NCBI GenBank assembly: GCA_965277875.1
Contig: CBDIDV010000002.1
Coordinates: 2,232,001 to 2,296,000 of the forward strand
DNA: 64,000 nucleotides
Reading direction: 5' to 3'
From: CAWFQB01 sp965277875
GTDB taxonomy: Bacteria > Armatimonadota > Chthonomonadetes > Chthonomonadales > Chthonomonadaceae
In this document: in pieces, positions 16,750-26,869 of the stretch
How the letters are laid out: every line of letters starts with the position of its first letter
How positions within the stretch are numbered: the first letter of the stretch is position 1
Program-made: the position numbers and the translations under genes
Notes under the pieces: generated by a model
Seen by the model: only the letters and a program-made list of their open reading frames with translations
The model's database searches: none
Told to the model about the DNA's origin: nothing

Positions 16750-18225
16750 TCAGAGACGATGCGATTGAATACTGCCTGCCGCAAGGCCGGCCTTGACGCC
16801 CGCAAGCATTGCGGGGCCGAACGGCTCGCCGTAAAACGACATCACGGCCTCGTACTTGCCCGCCTTATACTGTTCGGGCGTCAGGCAGTACGCCAGCCAG
16901 TCGTTCGTCAGGGCGACGACGGCGGGAAGTTTGCAGCCCGCTTCGCGCGCCATTTTCTTCGCGGCCAAGCCGATCTCGCCGCTCGGCTCACAGGGGAAGC
17001 CTATCATCAGCAGACCGCCCGCGCGCAAAAATGTGATTTGCGTTTGGGTGGGCATCAGGGCGTTGACCAGGTCACGGGCTTCGGGCATCGTCGCCCCAAG
17101 CTGCATGGCGGCAAGCAAATACAGGCCGTTCGGCTTGCGCGGCGGCAGAATCACAGCCTGCGTCCACATCGCCAGCGTCTGATCCTCTAAAAGTTTACCC
17201 GATGAAGTCACTGCCTGCGATTCGGGCGGAATTTTGCCGCTCTCAGTATTTGGTTGTTCGCCTGCGGCTGCGCCGTCTTTACTTGGGCTTCCCGCCGTGT
17301 CCAGCGCGGCAAGGGCTAGTTTGCTCATGCGCTGCCCGTAGGCCGTCACTTTTTCCTCGCCGGTCTTTACAGCATCTACGCCGTTCGGGGACGCATCGCC
17401 TTCCGCGCCGTTCAGGAACAAACATACCGGGGCGGGATTATTTGCCGCAGTATACTTTTTTTCGACCTCAGCGCACATTACGCCGGGCCAGTCGGCGGAG
17501 ACCTGCATCATCTTGTCGTCGTACAGCGTGGGATGCGCGGCGAAATCCACCACGCAGGCCAGTGTGCCGCCGGTTGCAGTGTTTTGCACGCGCAGCACGG
17601 TCAGGGCCGGGTCCACGACGGGATCGTTGCGCCGGTTGCGATTCGCGCCGGGTTCATCCTGTTCCGCGCTGCTCAAAGTGACCGGAACCCGCGCTTTGTC
17701 GGCCTCGATGATGCTTTGCGCGATGCGGTCGGCGGTAAAGGCGAGCAGGGCCGGATCGAACGGCGTCCAGCCTTTGAGTTTTGTGAACGTGTTGCCGCTG
17801 TGCATGGCGAGCGGGTCGGGAGCGCAGTGCGTGTGCGTCGCGCTAAGAAACAGATGCGCGGCATCCAGGCCCGTCGCGCCGTTTAAGACCAGCCGCTTCG
17901 CCACTTCCGCTTTTACATTGGCCGGCAGAAAGCACAGATCCAAAGATACCAGGGCCGCTTTCGTCGCGCCCGATGACAGCACCAGGGCGCGGGCGTACAC
18001 GGGATCATGTACGCCGGATGAGGGTGCGCCGCGCCGCGCCGCATACCCGCCCAGCGGTATCGCACTCGCTTTCACGTCCGGCGTGATGCTGACGCGCGCC
18101 GCCCCCGCCTGTATCTGCGCCTTTACAATAGGCGATGCCGCGCACAGAAGAACAGCAGATGAAAGGCAGCAGACGGAGAATGAACCGCGAAACACGCGAA
18201 ACAAACGAAAAGGGAATACAAACAT
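16750..18225 (-). CDS. Neutral/alkaline ceramidase-like secreted hydrolase
   Basis: 491 aa. Signal peptide 1-36 (CCLSSAVLLCAASPIVKAQ). The N-terminal domain starts with the family phrase AARVSITPD and has the metal-site motif SATHTHCAPD and the nucleophile region NGAEGDASPNG, where the Ser of GD-x-SPN is the catalytic residue in ceramidases. It is shorter than full-length neutral ceramidases (about 650-750 aa) and seems to lack the C-terminal Ig-like domain, as is common for bacterial homologues that may act on other amides or lipids. It lies downstream of an insertion sequence whose nearer end is about 106 bp before the ATG, which may have displaced its promoter. Confidence 0.85.
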   Translation of the reverse strand: MFVFPFRLFRVFRGSFSVCCLSSAVLLCAASPIVKAQIQAGAARVSITPDVKASAIPLGGYAARRGAPSSGVHDPVYARALVLSSGATKAALVSLDLCFLPANVKAEVAKRLVLNGATGLDAAHLFLSATHTHCAPDPLAMHSGNTFTKLKGWTPFDPALLAFTADRIAQSIIEADKARVPVTLSSAEQDEPGANRNRRNDPVVDPALTVLRVQNTATGGTLACVVDFAAHPTLYDDKMMQVSADWPGVMCAEVEKKYTAANNPAPVCLFLNGAEGDASPNGVDAVKTGEEKVTAYGQRMSKLALAALDTAGSPSKDGAAAGEQPNTESGKIPPESQAVTSSGKLLEDQTLAMWTQAVILPPRKPNGLYLLAAMQLGATMPEARDLVNALMPTQTQITFLRAGGLLMIGFPCEPSGEIGLAAKKMAREAGCKLPAVVALTNDWLAYCLTPEQYKAGKYEAVMSFYGEPFGPAMLAGVKAGLAAGSIQSHRL

Positions 18226-18322
18226 GGCCTATCCTGAACTTTCTGCGGTGTCATTTTTGCTTTGCGGTCGGGTGGCCGGCACGCTTCTATTCGGCGCGGG
18301 AGGCCGGGGTTCCTGTTTACAT

Positions 18323-19772
18323 TCGCCGTCGGGGTGTAGTTCAGAATTATGAAAGTCGCATGGCGGCTCTGGCCGCGTCTGCAAAGTCGGCTTGCTGCGT
18401 GTTGCACCAGGCTGTTCGCAAGTGCAGCATGGCTTCGGCTCCCGGTTCACTCTAGCGCATCCCGGCTTGCTTGAAGCGTGCCTGAACGACATTCTTGCAG
18501 GCGGCTTCCGCCACGCCGCTGCCAATGTGGTAGCCTGCCTGCGCAAACGTTTCGTAGCGCATCCGGCGTAAATGCGTCCGCAGGTACTGCGCCACTTTAC
18601 GCTGCACTTCCTGATGCGCGTGGGTAGTGGGCTGCCACTGCGTCACGTCGCGCAGCACCCAACCTGCTTGGTTGGCATGAAGCCGCGCCTGCTGGCGATC
18701 CATCCACGTCTTCGCCGCCTCGCTGCTCTCCCCGTAGCGGGCATGCGCCACTTGCCACAGATGTTGGCAGGCATGGTAGAAGTCAAGGATCTGCACGCGT
18801 GTGGCGAAATACTTGCCCGCCTCCTGCCAGATCCATTCGGCTCCATCAGCAATCACGGCCACTTGGCGGCAGTTGTCGGCTCCGTGCTGTTGCGCCAGCC
18901 GATGCAGACGCTTGCCAAAAACCGAGGACTTGCACAGCGTGGCGTAGTAGGCGGCTTGCGCCACCCCGCCACCCGGCGCTTTGTGGTAGGCCGCGCCGAT
19001 CTTGGCTTCGCGCCAGACACCCTCAATATGAAGCATGACCCCGTCGCAGGTCAGATGCAGTTGCTTGGGGCGAGCGGGCGCTTCTTCTTGGGCCGGTAGG
19101 TCGTGGCGCGGGTCGTGCTGTGTCCAAGCCTGCTGCATCTGCCCTCCTACCGCGACGGCCACGCGGCGCACCGTGCTTGCCGACACGTCCAGGCCGCACA
19201 CCACGCGCAGTTCGCGCGCGGCAGTGGCAAACGGCAGGAACGCGGCGAAGCGACAGATCAAGGCTTGCGCGGCGATGCTGCACTGACTTGCGCCGAGTTG
19301 CAGAACGCTGTCAAGCGGACAGAAGCCTTGCTTGCACACGCCACAATGGTAGTAAGCGCGCGAAAGGGGCAAGGGGCCGTGCAGCGTGACTACACAGCGC
19401 GTGTAGTCCGCTACATAGCGAGCGGGCTTGCCGCACGCGCAGGCAAGGACACGTCCTGCATAGCCCGTTCCTTGCGTCTCGCTCACTTCCTTTTGGATGC
19501 GCTGCTTGACCGCCTGACCGATTTCGTCGGCGTTGCGCTCGATCTGCTCTAAGGTTTGCGGGCCGCTCGGCAGCGCCTGACGCAACTGCTGTTCGTAAGC
19601 GCGCACCAGACGACGTATCTGTTCTTCGCGTTCGTGGGGAGTAGCAACGGGTTCTTCACCAGGCATAAGGGCCTCCAAAAGTAAGGATGCCCCTATGTTC
19701 GCCACAACCACCCGCCTATGCCTGCTACAATGTTAGCCACTTTCATAATTTTGAAACGCACCCTCGCCGTCG
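18323..19772. mobile_element. Complete ISKra4-family insertion sequence with target duplication
   Basis: The element spans 18332-19763 (1432 bp). Its ends are 25-bp imperfect inverted repeats (18332-18356 and 19739-19763; 21 of 25 match, beginning GGGTG and ending AATTATGAAAGT). It is flanked by identical 9-bp direct repeats TCGCCGTCG (18323-18331 and 19764-19772), the target-site duplication. One transposase gene of ISKra4 type fills it on the minus strand. Both ends and the duplication are intact, so the insertion itself looks recent, although the transposase has an in-frame stop. Confidence 0.9.
18347..19666 (-). pseudogene. ISKra4-family transposase with an in-frame amber codon
   Basis: It starts at the ATG at 19666 (MPGEEPVATP; GGAGG five bases upstream). 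The reading frame gives 404 aa up to TAG at 18452-18454, then continues open for 34 codons (SEPGAEAMLHLRTAWCNTQQ and on) to a TAA at 18347 inside the left inverted repeat. Family members have Trp after the GMR motif, so TAG most simply replaces TGG. Visible family features: a Cys zinc knuckle (CACGKPARYV, CGVCKQGFC), catalytic regions 'LTCDGVMLHI' and 'VIADGAEWIW', and 'GSGVAEAACKNVVQAR'. It is probably inactive or gives a shortened protein; suppression or a sequencing error are alternatives. Confidence 0.85.
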
Positions 19773-20012
19773 CCACAGCTTTTCCTGAGCCAGAACGCCA
19801 ACGAAGCCCCGCGCGTTTATGCTACAATACTAGTACGCTGAAAGCACACTATTTGAACGCTGCAAGTATTTACAGGACGGGCGTACAATCCTAAACGTAT
19901 CGCTTGATGCCTACGAACATCAGATTATCGCCCCGACGCTTCGCAGCCACACGCTAAAATAAACGCGCTACAATGAGCAGGAAAGCGCCTGCCGCCGAAA
20001 GGAACTTTACAC

Positions 20013-20447
20013 ATGGCGAACCGCACCGCCGTTATCAACACCACCAAAGGCCCTATCAAAGCCGAGCTTTTCGAGGACGGCGCACCCGTCACCGCCCAAA
20101 ACTTTATTGACCTGATCCAGAAGGGCTTTTACAACGGCCTGACCTTCCATCGTTACGTTGCCGGCTTCGTGGTGCAGGGAGGCGATCCGAGCGGCAACGG
20201 CACGGGCGGTTCGGGACGCACCATCCCCCTGGAGGTTTCCAAGCAGCTCAAGCACGACGGGCCGGGCGTTCTTTCGATGGCGCGTTCCTCCGATCCTGAC
20301 AGCGCTTCCAGCCAGTTTTATATTACCCTGGCCGCAACCCCGCATCTCGACGGCGCTTACGCCGTCTTTGGTAAAGTGACCGAGGGGCTTGAAAATGCGC
20401 TCGCGCTGCGCCAGGGCGACAAAATGACCGATGTTACCATCGTCTGA
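20013..20447 (+). CDS. Cyclophilin-type peptidyl-prolyl cis-trans isomerase
   Basis: 144 aa, no signal peptide, so cytoplasmic. Typical bacterial cyclophilin segments: FHRYVAGFVVQGGDPSGNGTG (catalytic Arg in FHR), a partner Gln in VQGGD, SSQFYITLA, and 'HLDGAYAVFGKV'. A GAAAGGAAC lies before the ATG (about ten bases). It assists folding by isomerising X-Pro bonds. It is a single gene between an insertion sequence and a long gene-free gap. Confidence 0.95.
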   Translation: MANRTAVINTTKGPIKAELFEDGAPVTAQNFIDLIQKGFYNGLTFHRYVAGFVVQGGDPSGNGTGGSGRTIPLEVSKQLKHDGPGVLSMARSSDPDSASSQFYITLAATPHLDGAYAVFGKVTEGLENALALRQGDKMTDVTIV

Positions 20448-20472
20448 GTCACCCCTCATTTTGCCGGTCGTG

Positions 20473-20499
20473 GAAGCCCGCTATAACCCGGCGGGCTTC
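20473..20499 (+). terminator. Hairpin after the cyclophilin gene
   Basis: GAAGCCCG (20473-20480) pairs with CGGGCTTC (20492-20499) 25 bases after the stop codon. T content after the stem is modest. Confidence 0.55.
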
Positions 20500-21126
20500 T
20501 ACGCCGGCCTGCCGCGCCTTTCGTATCTCTGCTGCCTGCTCTCCGCCGATTAGCTGTCTGCCTGTGTCCTCTGCGCGCTCTCCCTGATGCGTTCTCTCCT
20601 GTGCGCCTTCCATTTCTATACTTTGATCTTCATACGCAATAGTGCGCGTTTTTGAAAATTCCAAGCAAACTCACAGCGTCCATGATATAATCATTTTGTT
20701 ATAACCAGGCTGTTATAGTCGCGGGATGCTTTACACCGTGTAATCCAGCCTGTATACGGCACACTGTCGAATGTATGTTTGCCGCGCATTCGCCTCTTTT
20801 CCTGTGCATTTTGTGGATCTTTTCCATACAACTTTCTATCTGCCGCCCGCGTTCATCTGTACTATCTGCCTGCCGCCTTGCCCGCTTGCTGCTGCGGATC
20901 GCTGCCCTCCAGCGGTCTTCAGCCTGAGATAAGCCCGCGCCCTGCTGCGCGCTTCTGCCATTACGTGCGTCACGATGCTGCTCCCCTGTAATTGTGCCGA
21001 TATACCTGATATCCATCTAATCATGGTGATTTTGCAGGGCTGCGCGTGCCGCTGTCCTAAGTGACGCCGGGCGCGTCCTGCAATCTCCCGCTGCTGCATC
21101 TTGCCGCGCGCAAGAAGGAACAAGTC
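20500..21126. other. Gene-free stretch upstream of the subtilase
   Basis: About 630 bases with no frame I can support. It is pyrimidine-rich on the + strand (many CTGCC, TCTG and CTTT runs). An AT-rich patch at 20682-20718 (GATATAATCATTTTGTTATAAC) contains a TATAAT-like hexamer and could be a promoter. No RNA gene was recognised. Confidence 0.4.
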
Positions 21127-24100
21127 ATGTCATTATTGTTCACGCGTTTTGTTTATAACGCGTCGCCCAATCCATCCGTTAAACGCCGCAGGGCGAAAAG
21201 TACGCTTCAAACGGGGTTGTGGCTCTCATTTAGTTTGTTGTGCGGCGTTTCCGCCGGGGCGCAGGGTCGGGCCGACGCTCCCCGGCCTGTACTCGCGCCG
21301 CTCGCCTCCGGGGCCGTCGCAGACCTGGTTCCGGGCCAGACGGCCATCGCGGGCGATCTGCTCGTCGGCCTCGAACCGGGAGTAAACGACCGCGCTTTCC
21401 GGCGTCAAATCGGGCCTGTCGGCCAGGTCATGGGACGCTCCGCGCCTCTGAATGCTTATCGTATTCGCCTGAATGCGGGCGTTTCGGACGCGCTCGCCCT
21501 GCAATGGCTGAGGCATCAGGCAGGAATCGTATATGCGGAAAACAACCACCGCATTCAGATCGCCGCCACCCCCAACGACGCCAGTTTCGCCGCGCAGTAC
21601 GGGCCGCGCAAAGTCAAGGCGGACGTCGCCTGGGGCGCGTGGAAGCCGCAGGGACAGGTGATCCTCGCCATTGTGGACACCGGAGTTGACTACAATCATC
21701 CTGACCTGACGAACGTGATGCTCAAGGACACGCAGGGCAATGTCATCGGACACGACTCGACCGGCAGCGGCACCTTCCTGGACGGGTACGGACATGGCAC
21801 GCACGTCGCGGGCATCGCGGGCGCGCAGATCAACAACGGCACAAGCTACACGAACGGCAGCGCGAATTACGGCACGACGGGCGTGGTCGGCTGGAATGGC
21901 GTGACCTCGGTTTCCGATACCTCTCATGTCAAGATCATGCCTGTGCGCGTACTGGACAATTCGGGGTCCGGCTCGGACGCCGAAGTCGCGGACGGCATCG
22001 TGTGGGCCGCGGATCATGGCGCGCAGATCATCAGCATGAGCCTGGGCGAACCGGATGACCCCAACAATCCCGGCCCTCCCGCCACCCTCAACGCCGCCGT
22101 GCAGTACGCGTGGAAGAAGAACGTCGTGATTGTGGCGGCGGCAGGCAACAGCAACACCAGCGCCTACTTCTATCCCGCCGCTCTGCCCAATGTGATCTCG
22201 GTCGCGGCCACGGACGCGAACGACAACATCTCCGGTTACTCCAACTACGGCGGCTGGGTCACGACGGCGGCTCCCGGCGACAACATCCTGTCTACCTTCG
22301 TCACCTACGTTACGGGGCCGAACTGGGGAACGTATTACGGCTACCTGTCCGGCACGTCTATGGCAACGCCGCACGTCGCCGGCGAGGCCGCCCTGCTGTT
22401 CGCGCAGAAACTCGGCCTGACGAATCAGCAGGTTCATGACCTGATTATCAACAATACCGACGCAGTCGCGGCAGGAGGTAAAGGGCTTGCAGCCGGGGCG
22501 GGACGCGTCAACTTCGCCACCGCTCTGGCGAAGGTCAGCGGCGCGTCGGGTCTGACGGGCCTGTTCAGCACAGGACTTGACAGCAATGGCAATCCGGCCC
22601 AAGACGGCGGCTCAGATCTACACTACAGCCTGGTCAGCACACCCGGCGGCAAAAGTGGCACGTCGTATGTGACCCTGCAAAAGTCGCCCATCAGCAGCGG
22701 CCTGTGGATGCTCGACACATCTGCGTCCAAGTGGATCTCGCCCATAGCCGACGAGTCCACGAACGCGGACGCTCCCGGCAGCTACACCTACCAGACCACC
22801 TTCACGGTCAGCGGCGATCCGGCAACTGTGCAGATCAGCGGAAACGTTGCCGCCGACAACACGGTCGCGGCGATCATCCTTAACGGCAGGACGGTCGCCA
22901 CGAACGTCAGCAGCGGCTTCCAGGCGTTCAGCAGCTTCACCATCAGTTCGGGCTTCGTTACCGGAACCAACACCCTCCAGTTCGTCGTCAATAACAGCGG
23001 CACAGACACGAACCCCAGCGGCTTCCGCTGCGAACTTTATGGATCAGCGGCGGCAACAGGGTCCGCTTCTATTCCCGCTGCGCCCACGAATCTGACGGCC
23101 ACTGCGGGCAACGCACAGATTACGCTCAACTGGACTGCGCCCGCGACCGCGCTTTCTTACAACATCAAACGCAGCACAAGCTTGAGCGGCCCGTTTGCCA
23201 CGATCTGTACGCTGAAAAGCGGCACGTCGTATACCGACAACGGCATCAACTACGACGGCTCTTCCCAGGTTCCGAACGGCACGCCGATGTACTACATCGT
23301 TACGGCCATGAACACGGCAGGAGAAAGCGCGGCCTCCAATACGGCGGGCGCGACCCCGCGCGCAAATGGCGTCGGCAGTATCAGCGGCCTGTTCAACACG
23401 GGCATTGACGGCAACGGCAATCCGGTTGCGGACGGCGCAGTCGACCCGCACTTCGCCCTCATCAGCACACCCGGCGGCAGTGGCGGCACGTCGTATGTGA
23501 CCCTGCAAAAGTCGCCCATCAGCAGCGGCCTGTGGATACTCGACACGGCCACGTCCAAGTGGATTTCGCCCATAGCCGACGAGTCCACGAACGCGGACGC
23601 TCCCGGCAACTACACCTACCAGACCACCTTCACGGTCAGCGGCGACGCGACAGCCGTGCAGATTGCTTGCCAGCTTGCCGCCGACAACACGGTCGCGGCG
23701 ATCATCCTCAACGGCCAGACAATCGCCACGAACGTCAGCAGCGGCTTCCAGGCGTTCAGCAGCTTCACCATCAGCAGGGGCTTCGTCACTGGAACCAACA
23801 CCCTCCAGTTCGTCGTCAACAACGCGGGGACAAGCACCAACCCCAGCGGTTTTCGCTGCGAACTCACAGGAACCAGGGCCGTTACTGCGGGCAGCATCAG
23901 CGGCCTGTTCAACACGGGCCTTGACGGCAACAACAGCCCGACAGCAGACGGCGCGAATGACGCGCACTATGCCCTTATCAGCACACCCGGCGGGACAAGC
24001 GGCACGTCGTATGTGACCCTGCAAAAGTCGCCCATCAGCAGCGGCCTGTGGATACTCGACACGGCCACGTCCAAGTGGATTTCGCCCATAGCCGACGAGT

Positions 24101-24399
24101 CCACGAACGCGGACGCTCCCGGCAGCTACACCTACCAGACCACCTTCACGGTCAGCGGCGACGCGACGGCGGTAAAGATCAGCGGAATGGCGGCGGGTGA
24201 CAACACGGTAACGGCGATCATCCTCAACGGCCAGACAATCGCCACGAACGTCAGCAGCGGCTTCCAGGCGTTCAGCAGCTTCACCATCAGCAGGGGCTTC
24301 GTCACTGGAACCAACACGCTTCAGTTCGTCGTCAACAACGCGGGGACAAGCACCAACCCCAGCGGCTTCCGCTGCGAAATGACCCCAGGCTTGAAGTAA
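21127..24399 (+). CDS. Secreted S8 subtilisin-like protease with FN3 and three repeated C-terminal domains
   Basis: 1090 aa from the ATG at 21127 (AAGGAA upstream); a GTG at 21061 in frame is less likely. Residues about 24-48 form a signal peptide, followed by a propeptide-like segment to about 150. The catalytic domain has Asp184 (VDTGVDYNHPD), His223 (HGTHVAG) and Ser411 (GTSMATPHVAG). Then come a beta domain of about 161 aa, a fibronectin type III domain (PTNLTATAGNAQITLNW) and two more copies of the beta domain. The copies (GLFNTGxDxNGNP ... NPSGFRCE) are nearly identical and probably bind carbohydrate or cell surface. It acts outside the cell on proteins. Confidence 0.93.
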   Translation: MSLLFTRFVYNASPNPSVKRRRAKSTLQTGLWLSFSLLCGVSAGAQGRADAPRPVLAPLASGAVADLVPGQTAIAGDLLVGLEPGVNDRAFRRQIGPVGQVMGRSAPLNAYRIRLNAGVSDALALQWLRHQAGIVYAENNHRIQIAATPNDASFAAQYGPRKVKADVAWGAWKPQGQVILAIVDTGVDYNHPDLTNVMLKDTQGNVIGHDSTGSGTFLDGYGHGTHVAGIAGAQINNGTSYTNGSANYGTTGVVGWNGVTSVSDTSHVKIMPVRVLDNSGSGSDAEVADGIVWAADHGAQIISMSLGEPDDPNNPGPPATLNAAVQYAWKKNVVIVAAAGNSNTSAYFYPAALPNVISVAATDANDNISGYSNYGGWVTTAAPGDNILSTFVTYVTGPNWGTYYGYLSGTSMATPHVAGEAALLFAQKLGLTNQQVHDLIINNTDAVAAGGKGLAAGAGRVNFATALAKVSGASGLTGLFSTGLDSNGNPAQDGGSDLHYSLVSTPGGKSGTSYVTLQKSPISSGLWMLDTSASKWISPIADESTNADAPGSYTYQTTFTVSGDPATVQISGNVAADNTVAAIILNGRTVATNVSSGFQAFSSFTISSGFVTGTNTLQFVVNNSGTDTNPSGFRCELYGSAAATGSASIPAAPTNLTATAGNAQITLNWTAPATALSYNIKRSTSLSGPFATICTLKSGTSYTDNGINYDGSSQVPNGTPMYYIVTAMNTAGESAASNTAGATPRANGVGSISGLFNTGIDGNGNPVADGAVDPHFALISTPGGSGGTSYVTLQKSPISSGLWILDTATSKWISPIADESTNADAPGNYTYQTTFTVSGDATAVQIACQLAADNTVAAIILNGQTIATNVSSGFQAFSSFTISRGFVTGTNTLQFVVNNAGTSTNPSGFRCELTGTRAVTAGSISGLFNTGLDGNNSPTADGANDAHYALISTPGGTSGTSYVTLQKSPISSGLWILDTATSKWISPIADESTNADAPGSYTYQTTFTVSGDATAVKISGMAAGDNTVTAIILNGQTIATNVSSGFQAFSSFTISRGFVTGTNTLQFVVNNAGTSTNPSGFRCEMTPGLK
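22558..24381 (+). repeat. Three near-identical ~483-bp coding repeats
   Basis: Copies at about 22558-23040, 23386-23868 and 23902-24384, all in frame in the protease gene. Long blocks are identical in DNA, including synonymous positions (for example around 22741-22800, 23563-23620 and 24085-24140). The second and third are closest. Such identity points to recent duplication or ongoing gene conversion. Confidence 0.9.
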
Positions 24400-24432
24400 C
24401 TGCGGCTCAGGCAGCGTAATAGCGACTGCACA

Positions 24433-24503
24433 GGCGGCAAAACAGGGCGCTTTCGCGGACTTTCCAGATATTGGAAACCGTCAAAGCGCCCTGTTCTGCC
24501 GCC
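24433..24503 (+). terminator. Long hairpin after the protease gene
   Basis: GGCGGCAAAACAGGGCGCTTT (24433-24453) pairs with its near-complement (24483-24503; one mismatch). It lies 33 bases after the stop. There is no strong T tract. Confidence 0.6.
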
Positions 24504-24620
24504 TGCTGTCACTACAAACATGCAGCGCAGGAAGGATTCAAGACCGCTCCTCCTTAACATACCCCCACCAATCTATTCCGTGCAGCCGCATGGATCCGAG
24601 CCATAGCACCATTCCATTCG

Positions 24621-26837
24621 ATGCACACGATGAACAAAACACCAAAACAATGCCTGCGCCGTTCCTTTCAGGCTGTTCCGACTGCCCTGCGACGCGTGAT
24701 TTTGACTGCGCTGGCCGTCCTCTACTGCGCGCCCCTGTCACCACAAACCCCGTCGTTTGCCCATCCGGCGCAGTTCCCTGCGAACGGGAATGCCGACATT
24801 AGCCCAGCCAAAAACCCGGCAGCCAAAAACACACAGCGGCCCAATGTCGTAATTATTCTGGCGGATGACCTGGGCTGGTCGGATGTCGGCTGTTACGGCA
24901 GCGAGATCAGTACGCCCAACATAGACGCGCTGGCGCAGGACGGCCTGCGCTTTACGCAGTTTTACAACTCGGCGCGGTGCAGTCCCTCCCGCGCCAGTCT
25001 GCTGACGGGCCTGAACCCGCATCAGGCCGGCGTTCCCCTGCTGGCGACCCCGCTCAATGACAAATGCGTCACGCTGGCCGAAGTCCTCAAGCCCGCCGGG
25101 TATCACGCCTACATGGTGGGCAAGTGGCATTTAAGCGAGCAGAATACGCCCGTCATGCGCGGCTTCGAGGAGTTTTACGGGATGCTCGGCGGCTTTAACA
25201 CGTACTGGAAGGAAGACCCGTTTTATACGCGCCTGCCCGCCGATCATCCAAAGCGCCTCTATAAGCCGGACGCGTTTTATTCCACTGATGTGTTCGGCGA
25301 CTATGCTATAGATTTCATGAGTCAGGGCCGCGCGTCCGGTCAGCCGTGGTTTTTGTATCTCGCCTTCAACGCCGCGCATTTTCCACTTGGCGCTCCCGAA
25401 GGGGCGATTGCAAAATACGAGGCGATGTACCGTGACAAGGGCTGGGACGCCATCCGCGCCGACCGCCTGACACGACAAAAGCGTCTCGGATTAGTTCCAT
25501 CCAATCTTGCCCTCACCCCGCGCAGCGTCGTGCCGGCCAATTTCATCAATCGTCAGACCGGATGGGCCGACAAAGAGAATCCCGCGTGGGCATCACTTCC
25601 CGCCGACCGCCGCGCCGATCTTGCGCGGCGCATGGCCGTGTACGCGGCAGCCGTAGAGATCATGGATCGGAACATCGGACGCGTTGCCGTGCACCTCAAA
25701 GCGACCGGGGAATGGGACAACACCCTTGTCTGCTTTCTTAGCGACAATGGGGCCTGCGCCGAGTGGGACCCGTATGGCTTTGACAAACTCGACAGCCCGC
25801 TCAACATCCTGCATACGGGCGCGGAACTGAAAAAAGTCGGTGGGCCGGACAGTTACATCAGCTACGGCAGCGGCTGGGCCAACGCGGGTAACACGCCGTG
25901 GCGGCTGTACAAACACTACGCGCAGGAAGGCGGCATTCGCACACCCCTCATCGTTCACTGGCCCACAGGTTTGAAGACGCGGCCCGGTACAACGACGGCA
26001 AGCGTGGGCTATGTTACGGACTTTATGCCGACCCTGCTGAAATTATGCGGCGCGGCTTATCCGGAAGAGCGTAACGGCGTGGCTGTCCTGCCCGTTGAAG
26101 GCGAGAGTTTCGTCCCGGCCTTGCAGGGCGCAGCGTCTGCGCCGCGCATACTGTGCATGGAACACGAGGGCAACCGCATGGTGCGCGAAGGTGACTGGAA
26201 ACTGGTCGCGCTTGCCAATAAGCCGTGGGAGTTGTACGACCTGAAAAACGATCCGACGGAAATGCGCGACCGGGCCGCGAGTGAGACGGCGCGGGTGCAG
26301 AAACTGAGCGGGGATTGGGAGGCGTGGGCCGTCCGCTGTGCTGTGCAGCCGCCTGTTACGCCGCAGATAGCGGGACAGCCGCTCGATCTTCGCTGCGACG
26401 TGACCACTGACGACCCGAACGGCGTGATTCTGGCGCAGGGCGGAAGTCAGCAGGGCTATACGCTGTATTTACAAGACGGCAGGCCGGTCTTTGGCGTGCG
26501 CGAGGACGGCAAACTCTATCTGGCTGCGGCACCCGATGTCGGTATGGGCCGATTTGCGCTCAGGGCGCGTCTCTATCAGGACGGAACCATGACCCTGGCC
26601 CTTGATGGCCGGATCGTGGCGCGCGGCAAGGCGGCGGGCCTGATCCGCGTACAGCCCAAAGACGACCTGAGCATCGGCAGGGACATTCTGAGCGCCGTGG
26701 GCGCTTACACGCCGCCCCACCCGCTCAAGGGCAAGGTGGAAAACGTGCAGATCACAGCGGGATCGAAACGATACATTATGCAGCCTCCCTCTGTGACACC
26801 TGAAAAGAGCATCGGATTGAGCGACGCAAACGATTGA
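24621..26837 (+). CDS. Type I sulfatase (arylsulfatase family), exported
   Basis: 738 aa. Signal-peptide-like N-terminus (hydrophobic 22-38). The alkaline-phosphatase-fold metal motif is ILADDLGWSDVG (80-90), and the activation site is C120-S-P-S-R, whose Cys must become formylglycine. 'GKWHLSE' and 'FLSDNGACAEW' are further active-site segments. The last ~170 residues form a beta-sandwich (LamG/concanavalin-like). It cleaves sulfate esters from glycans or aryl sulfates in the periplasm or outside. The gene for a genuine formylglycine-generating enzyme lies directly downstream, separated by a MITE-like element. Start choice between 24621 and 24630 is open. Confidence 0.93.
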   Translation: MHTMNKTPKQCLRRSFQAVPTALRRVILTALAVLYCAPLSPQTPSFAHPAQFPANGNADISPAKNPAAKNTQRPNVVIILADDLGWSDVGCYGSEISTPNIDALAQDGLRFTQFYNSARCSPSRASLLTGLNPHQAGVPLLATPLNDKCVTLAEVLKPAGYHAYMVGKWHLSEQNTPVMRGFEEFYGMLGGFNTYWKEDPFYTRLPADHPKRLYKPDAFYSTDVFGDYAIDFMSQGRASGQPWFLYLAFNAAHFPLGAPEGAIAKYEAMYRDKGWDAIRADRLTRQKRLGLVPSNLALTPRSVVPANFINRQTGWADKENPAWASLPADRRADLARRMAVYAAAVEIMDRNIGRVAVHLKATGEWDNTLVCFLSDNGACAEWDPYGFDKLDSPLNILHTGAELKKVGGPDSYISYGSGWANAGNTPWRLYKHYAQEGGIRTPLIVHWPTGLKTRPGTTTASVGYVTDFMPTLLKLCGAAYPEERNGVAVLPVEGESFVPALQGAASAPRILCMEHEGNRMVREGDWKLVALANKPWELYDLKNDPTEMRDRAASETARVQKLSGDWEAWAVRCAVQPPVTPQIAGQPLDLRCDVTTDDPNGVILAQGGSQQGYTLYLQDGRPVFGVREDGKLYLAAAPDVGMGRFALRARLYQDGTMTLALDGRIVARGKAAGLIRVQPKDDLSIGRDILSAVGAYTPPHPLKGKVENVQITAGSKRYIMQPPSVTPEKSIGLSDAND

Positions 26838-26869
26838 AGCCGTTTAACAGTGTTATTACGCATATTCCC

